DNA from: Sphingomonas soli NBRC 100801
GTDB taxonomy: Bacteria > Pseudomonadota > Alphaproteobacteria > Sphingomonadales > Sphingomonadaceae
NCBI RefSeq assembly: GCF_001591025.1
Contig: NZ_BCTZ01000020.1
Coordinates: 1-64,000, forward strand
DNA: 64,000 nt
Direction: 5' to 3'
The notes under the pieces were generated by a model. That model worked only from the letters and a program-made list of their open reading frames with translations, was not told where the DNA came from and ran no database searches. Below, piece by piece: positions 49,606-58,509 of this stretch. Made by a program: the position numbers and the translations under genes. Positions within the stretch are counted from its first letter, which is position 1. Every line of letters begins with the position of its first letter.

Positions 49606-50295
49606 TCAGGCCTCCATTTCCAGGCGGCGGCTGAGCGTCGCGTGGAAGCCGTCGGCGAAGCGGTTCAGCCGCTGCTCGACGCGGTTGATGCCGTGCGAAT
49701 AGCGGTTGTACGCGATCAGCGCGGGGATGGCGGCGAACAGGCCGATCGCGGTGGCGAACAACGCCTCGGCGATGCCGGGCGCGACCACGGCGAGCGACGA
49801 ACTCTGCTCCTTGGCGATATTGGTGAAGCTCCGCATGATCCCCCAGACCGTCCCGAACAGGCCGACGAACGGTGCGGACGATGCCACGGTGGCGAGGAAA
49901 TTGAGGCGGTCCGCCAGGCGATCAATCTCCTGCGCGATCGTGGCTCCCATCGCGGTGCCAAGCCGCTCACGCGTGCCCTCGCGATCGATCGCCTTGCCTG
50001 CGGTCGAGCGCCGCCATTCGGTGACGCCGGCCGAAAAGACGCGGCTGATCGGCTGGTCGCGACCGGCGACGCGCCGGTGAAACTCGTCGATATCGTCGGC
50101 TTCGCGATATTCGGCTTCGAACTTGTCGATCGCCTTTTTGACACCGCCGATCTTGAAGCCGAAGCTCAGGATGATCGTCCAGGTCCACAGACTTGCGATC
50201 AGCAAGCCCGCCATCACGGCGCGCACCACCCAGTCCGCCTGGAGGAACAGGCCGACGGGGGACATGGTCGCGGGATCGGTGCTCAGGAACTCCAC
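49606..50295 (-). CDS. tolQ: Tol-Pal protein TolQ (ExbB family)
   Basis: This is a 229-aa inner-membrane protein with three helices (about 22-45, 132-155 and 170-193). The conserved APFVGLFGTVWGIMRSF and APGIAEALFATAIGL motifs, with the threonine of the second near the proton path, define the ExbB/TolQ family. The large cytoplasmic loop (46-130) carries the usual GRDQPISRVF region. It is directly downstream of ybgC, with a single base between the genes, as in many proteobacterial tol operons. Confidence 0.97.
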   Translation of the reverse strand: MEFLSTDPATMSPVGLFLQADWVVRAVMAGLLIASLWTWTIILSFGFKIGGVKKAIDKFEAEYREADDIDEFHRRVAGRDQPISRVFSAGVTEWRRSTAGKAIDREGTRERLGTAMGATIAQEIDRLADRLNFLATVASSAPFVGLFGTVWGIMRSFTNIAKEQSSSLAVVAPGIAEALFATAIGLFAAIPALIAYNRYSHGINRVEQRLNRFADGFHATLSRRLEMEA

Positions 50296-50296
50296 T

Positions 50297-50746
50297 TTAT
50301 TCTTTCCCCTTCCAGATCAACGGTTCGAACGCGCCTGCCCAGGATGCGGGCTGGCGGCGCGGCCGTCCGTTCGGTGCGACGAATGCCGCCTCGACGTCTG
50401 CTTCCGTCAGTATGTCATTGTGACGCATGACTCGTTGATGAATATCCACTGAAGCGGCGCGAAGACGCACGAGGCGGCTTACCACGGTGAGTTCGTCGCC
50501 AAGCCGCGCCGGCGCGCGATAGCGGATCGCAAGATTGCTGATGGCATAGGCTCCCACCCCCGCTTCCTGCACCTGACGCTGATCGATCCCGGCAGCGAGC
50601 AGCATATCGGAGCGGGCGCGCTCCATGAACCGCAGATAATTGGCGTGATAAACCACCCCGGTCAGGTCGGTGTCCTCGAAATAGACACGCAGGACGAAAT
50701 GATGCTCCTGGCCCAGGAAACGGCCGACGGGTGGCAAGGCGTCCAT
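50297..50746 (-). CDS. ybgC: Acyl-CoA thioesterase YbgC
   Basis: This is a 149-aa hotdog thioesterase associated with Tol-Pal. VYFEDTDLTGVVYHANYLRF (about residues 22-41) holds the catalytic aspartate and the HANYL motif, and FMERARSDML follows as the helix. YbgC hydrolyses short-chain or phospholipid-related acyl-CoAs and interacts with phospholipid synthesis. It is the first gene of the tol cluster proper, directly upstream of tolQ and 44 bp after ruvB, which suggests cotranscription with ruvB. Confidence 0.93.
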   Translation of the reverse strand: MDALPPVGRFLGQEHHFVLRVYFEDTDLTGVVYHANYLRFMERARSDMLLAAGIDQRQVQEAGVGAYAISNLAIRYRAPARLGDELTVVSRLVRLRAASVDIHQRVMRHNDILTEADVEAAFVAPNGRPRRQPASWAGAFEPLIWKGKE

Positions 50747-50790
50747 ACCCAGGCCCTAACCCACGAGACTCGCGAGCGGAACCCCTGCGG

Positions 50791-51813
50791 TCAGTCGAAC
50801 AGCCCTTCCTGCGCGGTGGACGGCGGCTCGATCCCGAGATGCTTCCAGGCCGCGGGATTGAGGCAGCGGCCCCGTGCGGTGCGCGCGATCATCCCGATCT
50901 GGATCAGATAGGGCTCGATGACCTCCTCGATCGTGTCGCGCGGTTCGCTCAGCCCCGCTGCGAGCGTCTCCACCCCAACCGGTCCGCCCTTATAGATATC
51001 GGCGATCATGCCGAGATAGCGGCGATCCATATTGTCGAGCCCCAGCTTGTCGACCTCCAGCCGGGTGAGCGCCGCGTCGGCCACCTGAGCATGCACCGTC
51101 TCCTCCCCCGCCACATTGGCGAAGTCGCGGACGCGTCGCAGCAGCCGCCCGGCGATGCGCGGCGTTCCGCGCGAACGCTTGGCGATCTCATGCGCGCCGT
51201 CTGCTGCGACATGGAGATCGAGCAGCGAGGCAGCCCGCGTCACGACGCGCTCCAGCTCGTCCACCGTATAGAATTGCAGGCGGACCGGGATGCCGAAACG
51301 ATCGCGCAGCGGCTGGGTGAGCAGGCCCTGCCGCGTCGTGGCACCAACCAAGGTGAAGCGCGGCAGATCAATGCGCACACTCCTCGCGGACGGCCCCTCC
51401 CCAATCATCAGGTCGAGCGCACGATCCTCCATGGCGGGGTAGAGGACCTCCTCCACCGCGGGATTGAGCCGGTGAATCTCGTCGATGAACAGCACGTCGC
51501 CATCTTCGAGATTGGTAAGCAAGGCGGCCAGATCGCCTGGCTTGGCGATCACCGGCCCCGATGTGGCGCGGAAGCCCACCCCCATCTCACGCGCGACGAT
51601 CTGCGCCAGCGTGGTCTTGCCGAGGCCGGGCGGCCCGAAGAACAGCACATGATCGAGCGCCTCGCCGCGCGAGCGGGCAGCCTGGACGAACACCCGCAGA
51701 TTCTCGCGCGCAGCCTTTTGGCCGACAAACTCGTCGAGCGACCTGGGCCGCAGCGCGGCATCGACATCCTCGGGCTTGCGCCCGGGAGCGAGAATGCGAT
51801 TGGCGTCAGTCAT
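50791..51813 (-). CDS. ruvB: Holliday junction helicase motor RuvB
   Basis: This is a 340-aa AAA+ motor. [17 protein letters not shown] is the N-terminal signature. Walker A GPPGLGKT is at 60-67 and Walker B DEIH at 111-114. The sensor and arginine-finger region has [12 protein letters not shown] and [20 protein letters not shown]. The C-terminal winged helix ends [13 protein letters not shown] and [16 protein letters not shown]. It drives branch migration with RuvA. ruvA and ruvB are normally adjacent; here a plus-strand gene (51948-52373) lies between them. Confidence 0.98.
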   Translation of the reverse strand: MTDANRILAPGRKPEDVDAALRPRSLDEFVGQKAARENLRVFVQAARSRGEALDHVLFFGPPGLGKTTLAQIVAREMGVGFRATSGPVIAKPGDLAALLTNLEDGDVLFIDEIHRLNPAVEEVLYPAMEDRALDLMIGEGPSARSVRIDLPRFTLVGATTRQGLLTQPLRDRFGIPVRLQFYTVDELERVVTRAASLLDLHVAADGAHEIAKRSRGTPRIAGRLLRRVRDFANVAGEETVHAQVADAALTRLEVDKLGLDNMDRRYLGMIADIYKGGPVGVETLAAGLSEPRDTIEEVIEPYLIQIGMIARTARGRCLNPAAWKHLGIEPPSTAQEGLFD

Positions 51814-51947
51814 GTCCGCGCCCTAGCGGCCGAGCGCCCGCGCTGTCGAGCATACGCAAATCCCCTTACCCGCGCTAACCCGGATGCGGGTTCGCACGGA
51901 TGGGAGGGGTAAACACCTGCATACCCTGCGCGCGGCAAACAGGGGCC

Positions 51948-52373
51948 ATGAACACGGGCATCCTTTCGCAGCTTTATGAGCATCAGTCCGCTGTGAAAGT
52001 GGAGATAGCCGCGGCGCATGCGGTGCTTGCCGCCGATCCGGTCGACCCGCTGGATCTCGTTTCGAGGCGCTGGGCCCTGACCCGGCTGCTTACCGGCTAT
52101 CAGGGGTTCAAGCACCAGCAGATTTTCGATCCGCTTGCGCGCCACGGCACGCCGGACGATGCCTATGCGGCGCGGCATATGAAGATTCAGTGCGTGGCCA
52201 TGGGCGAGACCTTCCGCGCCTATCTCGCGCGCTGGACGGAGAGCGGGATCGAAGGCCGCGAGCATGAATATCGCCGGGAGGCCAAGGGCATGATGGCCCT
52301 GCTTGAGCGCCACATCCTTCACGAGCGACGCGGTATCGAGGCGCTGCTGGCGCCGGAGACCAAGGCGGCCTGA
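51948..52373 (+). CDS. Hemerythrin-like helical protein
   Basis: This is a 141-aa all-helical protein. LYEHQSAVKVEIAAAHAVL, FKHQQIFDPLARHGT and MALLERHILHERRGIEALL supply histidines and acidic residues in an order like hemerythrin (His early, a central HxxxxD, a late HxxHE), so it may bind a di-iron or other metal centre. The match is partial and I rate it as tentative. It is the only plus-strand gene inside the ruvC-to-pal block and starts in the 134-bp gap upstream of ruvB. The start ATG 51948 follows CAGGGGCC. Confidence 0.6.
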   Translation: MNTGILSQLYEHQSAVKVEIAAAHAVLAADPVDPLDLVSRRWALTRLLTGYQGFKHQQIFDPLARHGTPDDAYAARHMKIQCVAMGETFRAYLARWTESGIEGREHEYRREAKGMMALLERHILHERRGIEALLAPETKAA

Positions 52374-52375
52374 TT

Positions 52376-52969
52376 TCATTTCGCCGCCTTGCGCAGCGCA
52401 AGGCGGACCAGCGCGTCAAGCGTCGCTGCGGCGCCCAGTTCGTCATTGGCCGCAGCAACCGCGCTCGATGCCTCCGCCGGCTTGAATCCGAGATTGAGCA
52501 GCGCCGAAACCGCGTCTGCGGCCGCGCCGTCCTTGGGCGCCGCCACACCAGCACCACCAAGCGCTACGCCGCCCGCCTTGTCCTTCAATTCGTTGACAAT
52601 GCGCTGGGCCAGCTTCGGCCCCACCCCATTGGCCCGCGCGATCATCGCGCTGTCAGCCCGGGCAACGGCAGTCTGCACCTCCTCGGGGCTCAGGATCGAA
52701 AGGATCGCCAGCGCGACCTTCGCGCCGACGCCCTGAACCGAGGTCAGCAGGCGGAACCAATCCCGCTCGGCCGCCGAGGCAAAGCCCATCAGTCGCAAGG
52801 AATCCTCCGAAACGAGCATCTCGGTATGGATGGTCACGAGATTGTCGATCGGACCAAGCGCATCCAGCGTGCGCGCCGAAGCCCCAACCAGATAACCGAC
52901 ACCGTTCACGTCTATCACCGCGTGATCCACGCCGGTCGCGGCGAGCCTGCCTTTGAGATGCGCGATCAT
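52376..52969 (-). CDS. ruvA: Holliday junction DNA-binding protein RuvA
   Basis: This is a 197-aa tetrameric junction-binding protein. MIAHLKGRL and VNGVGYLVG form the N-terminal OB domain. The helix-hairpin-helix motifs are [17 protein letters not shown] and [20 protein letters not shown] flexible linker leads to domain III ([19 protein letters not shown]), which contacts RuvB. The start ATG 52969 gives the family length; the frame extends further upstream without similarity. It is convergent with the hemerythrin-like gene, with stops 2 bases apart, and ruvC lies 850 bp upstream. Confidence 0.97.
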   Translation of the reverse strand: MIAHLKGRLAATGVDHAVIDVNGVGYLVGASARTLDALGPIDNLVTIHTEMLVSEDSLRLMGFASAAERDWFRLLTSVQGVGAKVALAILSILSPEEVQTAVARADSAMIARANGVGPKLAQRIVNELKDKAGGVALGGAGVAAPKDGAAADAVSALLNLGFKPAEASSAVAAANDELGAAATLDALVRLALRKAAK

Positions 52970-53017
52970 GCGACGGTACATAAGCGGAACAAGCCCGCCG
53001 GGCAAAGCGAAATCGGG

Positions 53018-53767
53018 TCAGTTCTGTGTCGCGCAGGCAGTGCTCCACGGATCGACGATCGGAACGCCGTTGGCCCGCCGGTTTTCCTCCAGGTTGAAAT
53101 AGACCGCGGGCGCGCCGCTATTGTCCGCGCGCAACTCTCCCACCGCACCCGCATAGAAGCCCGAGGTGAGGCGGATGCGGTTGCCCGACACGGTATAGGC
53201 ACCGCTCGCATTGCGCGTGCGATACGTGCCCCCCGCCAGCGTGAGCGACACCATCGACGACGGGCGGCTCTGATAGGTCGGCAGATCACCTGCGACATTG
53301 CCCCCGACCCGCTCACGATATGCGCACATTAGCTTGGCCGTGGGAACAATACCGGTTGCGGCGGGCTTCGCGGCAGCCTTGCCCCAGCGCAGCGTGCCGC
53401 TGAACTCACCGTTGAACGAACGGTCGCGATCGAAATAGCCGCTGATCGTCCCCGGACCGAAGCGGGTGGGGCTGCATTTGCCGCTCAGCTCGAAGCGGTT
53501 GCGGCCATTCTCGCCCTTCACGATGCAATTGCCATTCTCGTGAAAGGCGTTCTTGAGCGTGACCGACATCGGTTTGCCGCCGAGCACCATATCGAGCGTA
53601 CCGGTAAATGCGCCGCCGCTCAGCGTGGCGCTGAGCTTCCACGTGCCGCTATTGCCGTCATGATCGTTGAGCACGCCTTCGCCGGTGACCGGGCCGGCAT
53701 TGGGATTGAGCTGTGCCGCAGCGGGCGAGGCAAGAACGAACGTTGCAGCGGCAAGGATCAGGCGCAT
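53018..53767 (-). CDS. Secreted protein of unknown function between ruvC and ruvA
   Basis: This is a 249-aa exported protein with signal peptide 1-19 (ASPAAAQ). The mature part is beta-rich and has two halves. Residues 25-130 form a strand pattern with WKLSATLSGGAFTGTLDM and PGTISGYFDRDRSFNGEFSGTL, like beta-barrel or lipocalin-type carbohydrate-protein sheets. Residues 145-245 contain ASGAYTVSGNRIRLTSGFYAGAVGELR. Cysteines at about 81, 98, 148 and 246 may form disulfides. I know no function. It lies within the ruv transcript unit on the same strand, so it may be a later insertion into ruvCAB. Confidence 0.72.
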   Translation of the reverse strand: MRLILAAATFVLASPAAAQLNPNAGPVTGEGVLNDHDGNSGTWKLSATLSGGAFTGTLDMVLGGKPMSVTLKNAFHENGNCIVKGENGRNRFELSGKCSPTRFGPGTISGYFDRDRSFNGEFSGTLRWGKAAAKPAATGIVPTAKLMCAYRERVGGNVAGDLPTYQSRPSSMVSLTLAGGTYRTRNASGAYTVSGNRIRLTSGFYAGAVGELRADNSGAPAVYFNLEENRRANGVPIVDPWSTACATQN

Positions 53768-53818
53768 GAATCTCTCCCTTTGCGAGCAGGTTATGGTGCA
53801 AAGGTAAGACGTGCAAGA

Positions 53819-54304
53819 TCAGCCCATCCGGCGCGCGCTGGCCAGATGGTGCGCGTGGCAGATCGCGACTGCCAGCGCGTCCGCCGCGTCGGGACCGTCG
53901 ATCTTCACCCCGGGCAGCAGGCGGGAGACCATCGCATGGACCTGCGCCTTTTCAGCATTGCCGTTGCCGACCACCGATTTCTTGACGAGCCGCGCAGCAT
54001 ATTCGCCGACATCGAGCCCCGCGCGCGCAGCGGCACAGATGACGACGCCGCGCGCCTGTCCGAGCTTGAGCGTCGATTGCGGATTGGCGTTGACGAACAC
54101 TTCCTCGCACGCCGCGGCCTGTGGATTGTGATCGGCGATCAGCGCGCCGAGCATCGCGTCCAGATGCGCGAGGCGGCGCGGGAGCGGCGCGGCGCTATCG
54201 GTCCTGAGCCTGCCATTCGCCAAGTGGCTCAGGCGATTGCCCTCGGCGCGGATCAACCCCCAGCCGGTGGTGCCAAGGCCGGGATCAAGACCGAGGAGAA
54301 TCAA
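53819..54304 (-). CDS. ruvC: Holliday junction resolvase RuvC
   Basis: This is a 161-aa RNase H-fold endonuclease that cuts Holliday junctions. The first acidic residue is in [35 protein letters not shown] gives the next glutamate, and [18 protein letters not shown] the C-terminal acidic pair. The start is TTG 54304, because the protein then begins at ILLGLDPG; the ribosome-binding GAGGGA is supplied by a repeat palindrome (54307-54329). The length is slightly below the 173 of E. coli. It belongs to the ruvCAB set. Confidence 0.95.
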   Translation of the reverse strand: MILLGLDPGLGTTGWGLIRAEGNRLSHLANGRLRTDSAAPLPRRLAHLDAMLGALIADHNPQAAACEEVFVNANPQSTLKLGQARGVVICAAARAGLDVGEYAARLVKKSVVGNGNAEKAQVHAMVSRLLPGVKIDGPDAADALAVAICHAHHLASARRMG

Positions 54305-54306
54305 AT

Positions 54307-54439
54307 TCCCTCTCCCGGCGGGAGAGGGAGGGAGCAGCATAGCTGCGGAAGGGTGAGGACGATGTGGCAAGGGTTGTCGCCCTCACCCTTCCCACTTGCT
54401 TCGCAAGCGGGCCCCTTCCCTCTCCCGTCAGGAGAGGGA
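54307..54439. repeat. Second palindromic repeat family, ruvC-yebC gap
   Basis: Nested hairpins occupy the gap: TCCCTCTCCC-GGC-GGGAGAGGGA (54307-54329), GCAGC-ATA-GCTGC (54334-54346), the arm pair GGGTGAGG (54351-54358) and CCTCACCC (54381-54388), CTTGC-TTC-GCAAG (54395-54407), and TCCCTCTCC-N5-GGAGAGGGA (54417-54439). The CCCTCTCC core differs from the CCCGGC family seen elsewhere. Confidence 0.85.
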
Positions 54440-54446
54440 GCAAGGT

Positions 54447-55190
54447 TCAACCCAATTTCTCCATCACCTCGTCGGATATCTCGTAATTGCCCCACACCGT
54501 CTGGACGTCGTCATCGTCGTCGAGCACGTCGAGCAGCTTGAGCAAGGTCGCGGCGTCGGCTTCATTGACTTCGACCATGGTCTGCGGCTTCCAGGCAAGC
54601 TTGGCGCTTTCCGCCTCGCCGAGCACCGGCTCAAGCGCCTTGGCGACTTCGTGGAGGTCGCCCACTGCGGTCCAGATCTCATGGCCGTCCTCGGACGAGG
54701 TGACGTCCTCGGCGCCCGCGTCCAGCGCAGCTTCGAAGACCTTGTCGGCGTCGCCGGCCTTGACGGGATAGGTGATCAGGCCGACCCGGTCGAAACCATG
54801 GCTGACCGAGCCGGGCGCGCCGAGATTGCCGCCATTCTTGCTCATGCCCGTGCGAACATTGGTGACCGTGCGGTTGCGATTGTCGGTGAGGGTTTCGATG
54901 ATCAGCGAAACGCCGCCCGGGCCGAAGCCTTCATAGCGGATTTCCTCGTAATTCTCGCCATCCCCGCGGCTGGCCTTGTCGATCGCGCGGGCAATATTGT
55001 CCTTGGGCATGGACTGCGCCTTGGCGGCGTTGACCGCTGCGCGCAGACGCGGATTCATGTCGGGATCCGGCAAGCCCATCTTGGCCGCGACGGTGATTTC
55101 GCGGCTGAGCTTTGAGAACATGCCCGAGCGCTTCTTATCCTGCGCGCCCTTGCGGTGCATGATGTTCTTGAATTTGGAATGGCCTGCCAT
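54447..55190 (-). CDS. yebC: YebC/PmpR-family regulator
   Basis: This is a 247-aa protein of the YebC/TACO1 family. The N-terminus [20 protein letters not shown] is diagnostic, followed by [19 protein letters not shown] and [26 protein letters not shown]. Members act as transcription factors and, in recent work, as translation factors that help ribosomes through proline stretches. It is often encoded beside ruvC, as here. The start ATG 55190 follows an AGGGGAACCC leader. The gap towards ruvC holds the second repeat family. Confidence 0.96.
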   Translation of the reverse strand: MAGHSKFKNIMHRKGAQDKKRSGMFSKLSREITVAAKMGLPDPDMNPRLRAAVNAAKAQSMPKDNIARAIDKASRGDGENYEEIRYEGFGPGGVSLIIETLTDNRNRTVTNVRTGMSKNGGNLGAPGSVSHGFDRVGLITYPVKAGDADKVFEAALDAGAEDVTSSEDGHEIWTAVGDLHEVAKALEPVLGEAESAKLAWKPQTMVEVNEADAATLLKLLDVLDDDDDVQTVWGNYEISDEVMEKLG

Positions 55191-55214
55191 GGGTTCCCCT
55201 CTCGCCCGCGCTTC

Positions 55215-55454
55215 TTAGTGGAGCCCGAGCGCGTTGCGATAGGTTTCGAGCAACGCGTCCGCCTCGTCGCGGTGGTGCTTTTCCATCTTACGCAGCCGCA
55301 CGATGGTGCGCATCGTCTTGACGTCGAAGCCGGTCGACTTGGCCTCGGCATAGACGTCCTTGATGTCGTCGGCGATGCCCTTCTTCTCTTCCTCGAGCCG
55401 TTCGATGCGCTCAATGAACAGGCGCAGTTGTTCGGCGGAAACAGAGTCGGACAT
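55215..55454 (-). CDS. gapR: GapR-like DUF2312 nucleoid protein
   Basis: This is a 79-aa helical protein. [21 protein letters not shown] begins the DUF2312 (UPF0335) domain, with [20 protein letters not shown] and [19 protein letters not shown] following. In Caulobacter this family is GapR, a clamp that binds overtwisted AT-rich DNA ahead of replication and transcription. The start ATG 55454 gives the family length. It lies 24 bases upstream of yebC on the same strand, so both could be cotranscribed. Confidence 0.93.
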   Translation of the reverse strand: MSDSVSAEQLRLFIERIERLEEEKKGIADDIKDVYAEAKSTGFDVKTMRTIVRLRKMEKHHRDEADALLETYRNALGLH

Positions 55455-55514
55455 TTTTGGCTCCTGATGGGATGAAGCGCGGGCGATAGAGAAGCCCGGC
55501 GCATGCCTCAAGCC

Positions 55515-55880
55515 CTATCGGTTCGGCGCGGTCATCGAGGGCGGATCGCTGGCCGGAAAGCTGTCGGCGAGCGCATTGTCCAGCGCTTCATCGTTCCTGC
55601 GCAGGCTCTCTTCCATGCGCGCGAGTTGCTCGGAAGTGGCATCTCCCTGATGCTTCGCCTTCCATTCGCTAAAGGGCATGCCGTAGATGATCCGACGCGC
55701 CTCTTCCTTCGAGAGGCGTCCATCGGCTTCGGCGACCCAATCCGCGAGGCAGTTCCGGCAGAAGCCGGCAAGGCCCATCAGATCTATATTCTCCGCGTCC
55801 TTGCGATGGCGCAGATGGCGGACGAGACGGCGAAACGCCTTCGCTGCGGTGGCATCGTCCAGCATGTCGAGATCGTCCAT
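55515..55880 (-). CDS. DUF1244 protein with an added SFPASDPPS tail
   Basis: This is a 121-aa protein. Residues 1-75 form the DUF1244 domain: AFRRLVRHLRHRKDAENIDL and MGLAGFCRNCLADWVAEA with its two cysteines, followed by DGRLSKEEARRIIYGMPF. Typical members end soon after. Here a helical linker leads to DEALDNALADSFPASDPPS at about residues 97-115, a short motif known from many small proteobacterial proteins of unknown role. It therefore looks like a fusion. The start is ATG 55880 (MDDLDML). It is divergent from pyruvate kinase, in an overlapping promoter region. Confidence 0.85.
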   Translation of the reverse strand: MDDLDMLDDATAAKAFRRLVRHLRHRKDAENIDLMGLAGFCRNCLADWVAEADGRLSKEEARRIIYGMPFSEWKAKHQGDATSEQLARMEESLRRNDEALDNALADSFPASDPPSMTAPNR

Positions 55881-55962
55881 CTTCGTCTCCGGGTTGATCG
55901 GTTTGCATTTGGGGCTAGAGCCGGGCGCATACAACCGCCACAGATGGCCGAGGATGACAGCG

Positions 55963-57432
55963 ATGACAAAGGCCATAAGCCCCCGCTCCCGGAAGGTGCG
56001 GATCCTTGCGACCCTCGGCCCGGCCAGTTCCACCCCCGAGATGATCGAGCGACTGTTCGACGCGGGTGCCGACGCGTTTCGCATCAATATGAGCCATGGC
56101 GACCAGCAATCGAAAGTCGCGGTGTTCGCGGCGATACGCGGGTTGGAAAAGAAGCTGGGGCGGCCATCGACGATCCTGGCCGATCTTCAGGGACCAAAGC
56201 TGCGCGTCGGCAAGTTCGCCGAGGGCAAGGTGATGTTGCAGGCGGGGCACGAATTCGTGCTCGACCGCGATTCCACACCCGGCGACGCTACGCGCGTCGA
56301 GCTTCCGCATCGCGAGATTTTCGAAGCGGCGCATCCCGACGCCCGGTTGCTGCTTGATGATGGCAAGCTGGTGCTGCGCGTGATCGGCGTGCAGCCGGAC
56401 CGGCTAACCACCGTGATCGAAGTGGGCGGCTCGCTTTCGAACAATAAGGGCCTGAACGTTCCCGATATGGTGCTGCCGCTGGCGGCGCTGACCGAAAAGG
56501 ACCGCAGCGACCTGGCCTTCGCCGTCGAGATGGGGGCCGACTGGATTGCGCTCAGCTTCGTCCAGCGGCCCGAAGACCTGATGGAGGCGCGGCGCCTGAT
56601 CGGCGGCAGGGCGGCGCTGCTGGCTAAGATCGAGAAGCCGAGCGCAATCGCCCGCCTGGAGGAGATTGTCGAGCAGTGTGACGGCGTGATGGTTGCGCGC
56701 GGCGATCTGGGCGTCGAACTTCCGCCACAGACCGTCCCTCCTTTGCAGAAGCGCATCGTCGAGACCGCGCGGCGCATGGGCCGCCCGGTGATCGTCGCGA
56801 CGCAGATGCTGGAGTCGATGATCGAATCGCCCTCGCCCACCCGCGCCGAAGTCTCCGACGTCGCCACCGCGGTCTATGACGGCGCGGACGCGATCATGCT
56901 CTCGGCGGAAAGCGCGGCGGGCAAATGGCCGATCGAATCGGTCGCGATGATGAACTCGATCGCGGATGCGGTGGAGCGCGACCCGACGCATGGCGATCGC
57001 GTGCATTTCACGATCACCCGCCCCGACCCCACAACCGCCGACGCGCTCTCCGAAGCCGCGAAGAACATCGCGGCGACGGTATCGGCATCGGCCATCCTGT
57101 GCTTCACCACCTCGGGCTCGACCGCGCGGCGGATCGCGCGCGAGCGGCCTTCGGTGCCGATCATGGTGCTCACCCCCAAGGTTGAGACGGCGCGGCGGCT
57201 GGGGCTGCTATGGGGCGTCCATGCCGTGCACACGCGCGACGTGGATTCGTTCGAGGAAATGGTCGCCAAGTCCAAGCGGATGGCGATGCGGCATCATATC
57301 GCGGCGGCGGGCGACCGGCTGATTCTGTGCGCGGGCGTGCCGTTCCGCACGCCGGGATCGACCAATGTGCTGCACGTGGTCACGCTCGTCGGGGACGAAC
57401 TGAAGACCTATAAGGGCGATCAGGACGCCTGA
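55963..57432 (+). CDS. pyk: Pyruvate kinase
   Basis: This is a 489-aa enzyme that converts PEP and ADP to pyruvate and ATP. RKVRILATLGPASSTPEMIE begins the barrel, with FRINMSHGD and LADLQGPKLRVG as phosphate and PEP contacts. LLAKIEKPSAI holds the catalytic lysine, ARGDLGVELP the metal site, and AVYDGADAIMLSAESAAGKWP ends the A domain. The C-terminal effector domain has FTTSGSTARRIARERPSVP. The start ATG 55963 lies nine bases after GAGG; ATG 55954 is an alternative. It is monocistronic and followed by a terminator. Confidence 0.97.
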   Translation: MTKAISPRSRKVRILATLGPASSTPEMIERLFDAGADAFRINMSHGDQQSKVAVFAAIRGLEKKLGRPSTILADLQGPKLRVGKFAEGKVMLQAGHEFVLDRDSTPGDATRVELPHREIFEAAHPDARLLLDDGKLVLRVIGVQPDRLTTVIEVGGSLSNNKGLNVPDMVLPLAALTEKDRSDLAFAVEMGADWIALSFVQRPEDLMEARRLIGGRAALLAKIEKPSAIARLEEIVEQCDGVMVARGDLGVELPPQTVPPLQKRIVETARRMGRPVIVATQMLESMIESPSPTRAEVSDVATAVYDGADAIMLSAESAAGKWPIESVAMMNSIADAVERDPTHGDRVHFTITRPDPTTADALSEAAKNIAATVSASAILCFTTSGSTARRIARERPSVPIMVLTPKVETARRLGLLWGVHAVHTRDVDSFEEMVAKSKRMAMRHHIAAAGDRLILCAGVPFRTPGSTNVLHVVTLVGDELKTYKGDQDA

Positions 57433-57440
57433 AAACGAAA

Positions 57441-57471
57441 CGGCGCCGGACGGGATACCCATCCGGCGCCG
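57441..57471. terminator. Bidirectional Rho-independent terminator
   Basis: A 14-bp stem, CGGCGCCGGACGGG/CCCATCCGGCGCCG, has a 3-base loop and lies between pyk and the convergent small gene. Read on the minus strand it has a G-U wobble and is followed by TTTCGTTTTC, the stronger terminator. On the plus strand one C-A mismatch and CTTTC follow. Confidence 0.8.
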
Positions 57472-57498
57472 CTTTCAGATGGCCTATGGCCTGACGGC

Positions 57499-57729
57499 TT
57501 AGGGGCTGTCGGGCGACTGCCGCGCGATGACCACGGTGCCGACGATCACGCCAACGACCAGAACGCTCGCGAGAACGGGGGGGATCACCGGCACGGCGTC
57601 CGACTTGTTCTTCGACGCAGTCGCGGCGCGAAGCGAGAGCTTCGAAGCGTTGCCCGCCGAAGCGACGGCCGGCGCGGCAGCGAGAGCAAGGGTGGCAGCG
57701 CCGACAAGGGCGCCTCGAATGAGCTTCAT
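57499..57729 (-). CDS. Small exported membrane-anchored protein (76 aa)
   Basis: This 76-aa protein has a signal peptide-like N-terminus (LVGAATLALAAAPAVASA), a basic middle (KLSLRAATASKNKSD) and a C-terminal hydrophobic helix (PPVLASVLVVGVIVGTVVIA) followed by RQSPDSP. The pattern fits small envelope proteins seen in sphingomonads, with no known function. The start is ATG 57729 (MKLIRGALVG), after GGAGATTTTCG. It ends at a terminator shared with pyk. Confidence 0.7.
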   Translation of the reverse strand: MKLIRGALVGAATLALAAAPAVASAGNASKLSLRAATASKNKSDAVPVIPPVLASVLVVGVIVGTVVIARQSPDSP

Positions 57730-57888
57730 CGAAAATCTCCAAGCAGATAAGGCATCAACGCCCAGCCAAACATCGGCACACCCCACCCTAAGACAGCGTT
57801 TTGTTACGGGAATACGAAATTCGCGCACGGGCGCTGCGAACCAAGCGGAATACGAAACGAGCGTTGCCGCAATGCAACATATTCGCAC

Positions 57889-58503
57889 CTAGACCGGCAG
57901 GCCGAGCGCCCTGAGGTCGGTGCGGAGCAATTCTGCACCAGTGAAGCGAATCGCGTGAATCCCGAGTCGCGCCGCGCTTTCGACATTGGCCAGATTGTCA
58001 TCGATGAAGACCGCCTGCGCCGGTTCGAGACCGAAGCGCGAGAGCGCGAGGCGATAGATCGCCGGATCGGGCTTGATCAGCTTCTCGTCACCCGAGACGA
58101 CGATATCGCGGAACCGACCGAAGATCTGGGAATGCCCCGGCGCCCAGTCGCGCCAGAATTCGCTCGAGAAATTGGTGATGCCAAACAGCGGCACGCCGGC
58201 CGCATCGAGCTCGAAGACGATTTCGCGCATGCCGGGAATCGGATCGCCGAGTGTTTCGTTGAAGCGCGGCCCCCATGCGCGAATCAGCGAATCATGCTCG
58301 GGAAACTGCGCGATCAGCTCGGCCGACGTCTCAGCGAACGGTCGCCCTGCGTCGTGCTGAAAATGCCATTCATGGGTGACGACATCGCGCAGAAACGCGT
58401 CGAGCGCCCGATCGTCGTGGATCAGGCGCTCGTAAAGCCACCGCGGATTCCAGGGGAAAAGGACGTTGCCGACATCGAAAATGACGGCAGACGGGCCTTC
58501 CAC
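57889..58503 (-). CDS. HAD-superfamily hydrolase (YihX-like)
   Basis: This is a 204-aa HAD-IA hydrolase. Motif I is VIFDVGNVLF, where the second aspartate is replaced by glycine, as in YihX-type sugar phosphatases and epoxide hydrolase N-domains. Motif II is GITNFSSEF, the lysine of motif III is in GDEKLIKPDP, and motif IV is VFIDDNLANV. The missing second aspartate may limit phosphatase activity or change the substrate. It starts 6 bases after the rpmJ stop, so the two are cotranscribed. Confidence 0.85.
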   Translation of the reverse strand: MEGPSAVIFDVGNVLFPWNPRWLYERLIHDDRALDAFLRDVVTHEWHFQHDAGRPFAETSAELIAQFPEHDSLIRAWGPRFNETLGDPIPGMREIVFELDAAGVPLFGITNFSSEFWRDWAPGHSQIFGRFRDIVVSGDEKLIKPDPAIYRLALSRFGLEPAQAVFIDDNLANVESAARLGIHAIRFTGAELLRTDLRALGLPV

Positions 58504-58509
58504 CCCGAA

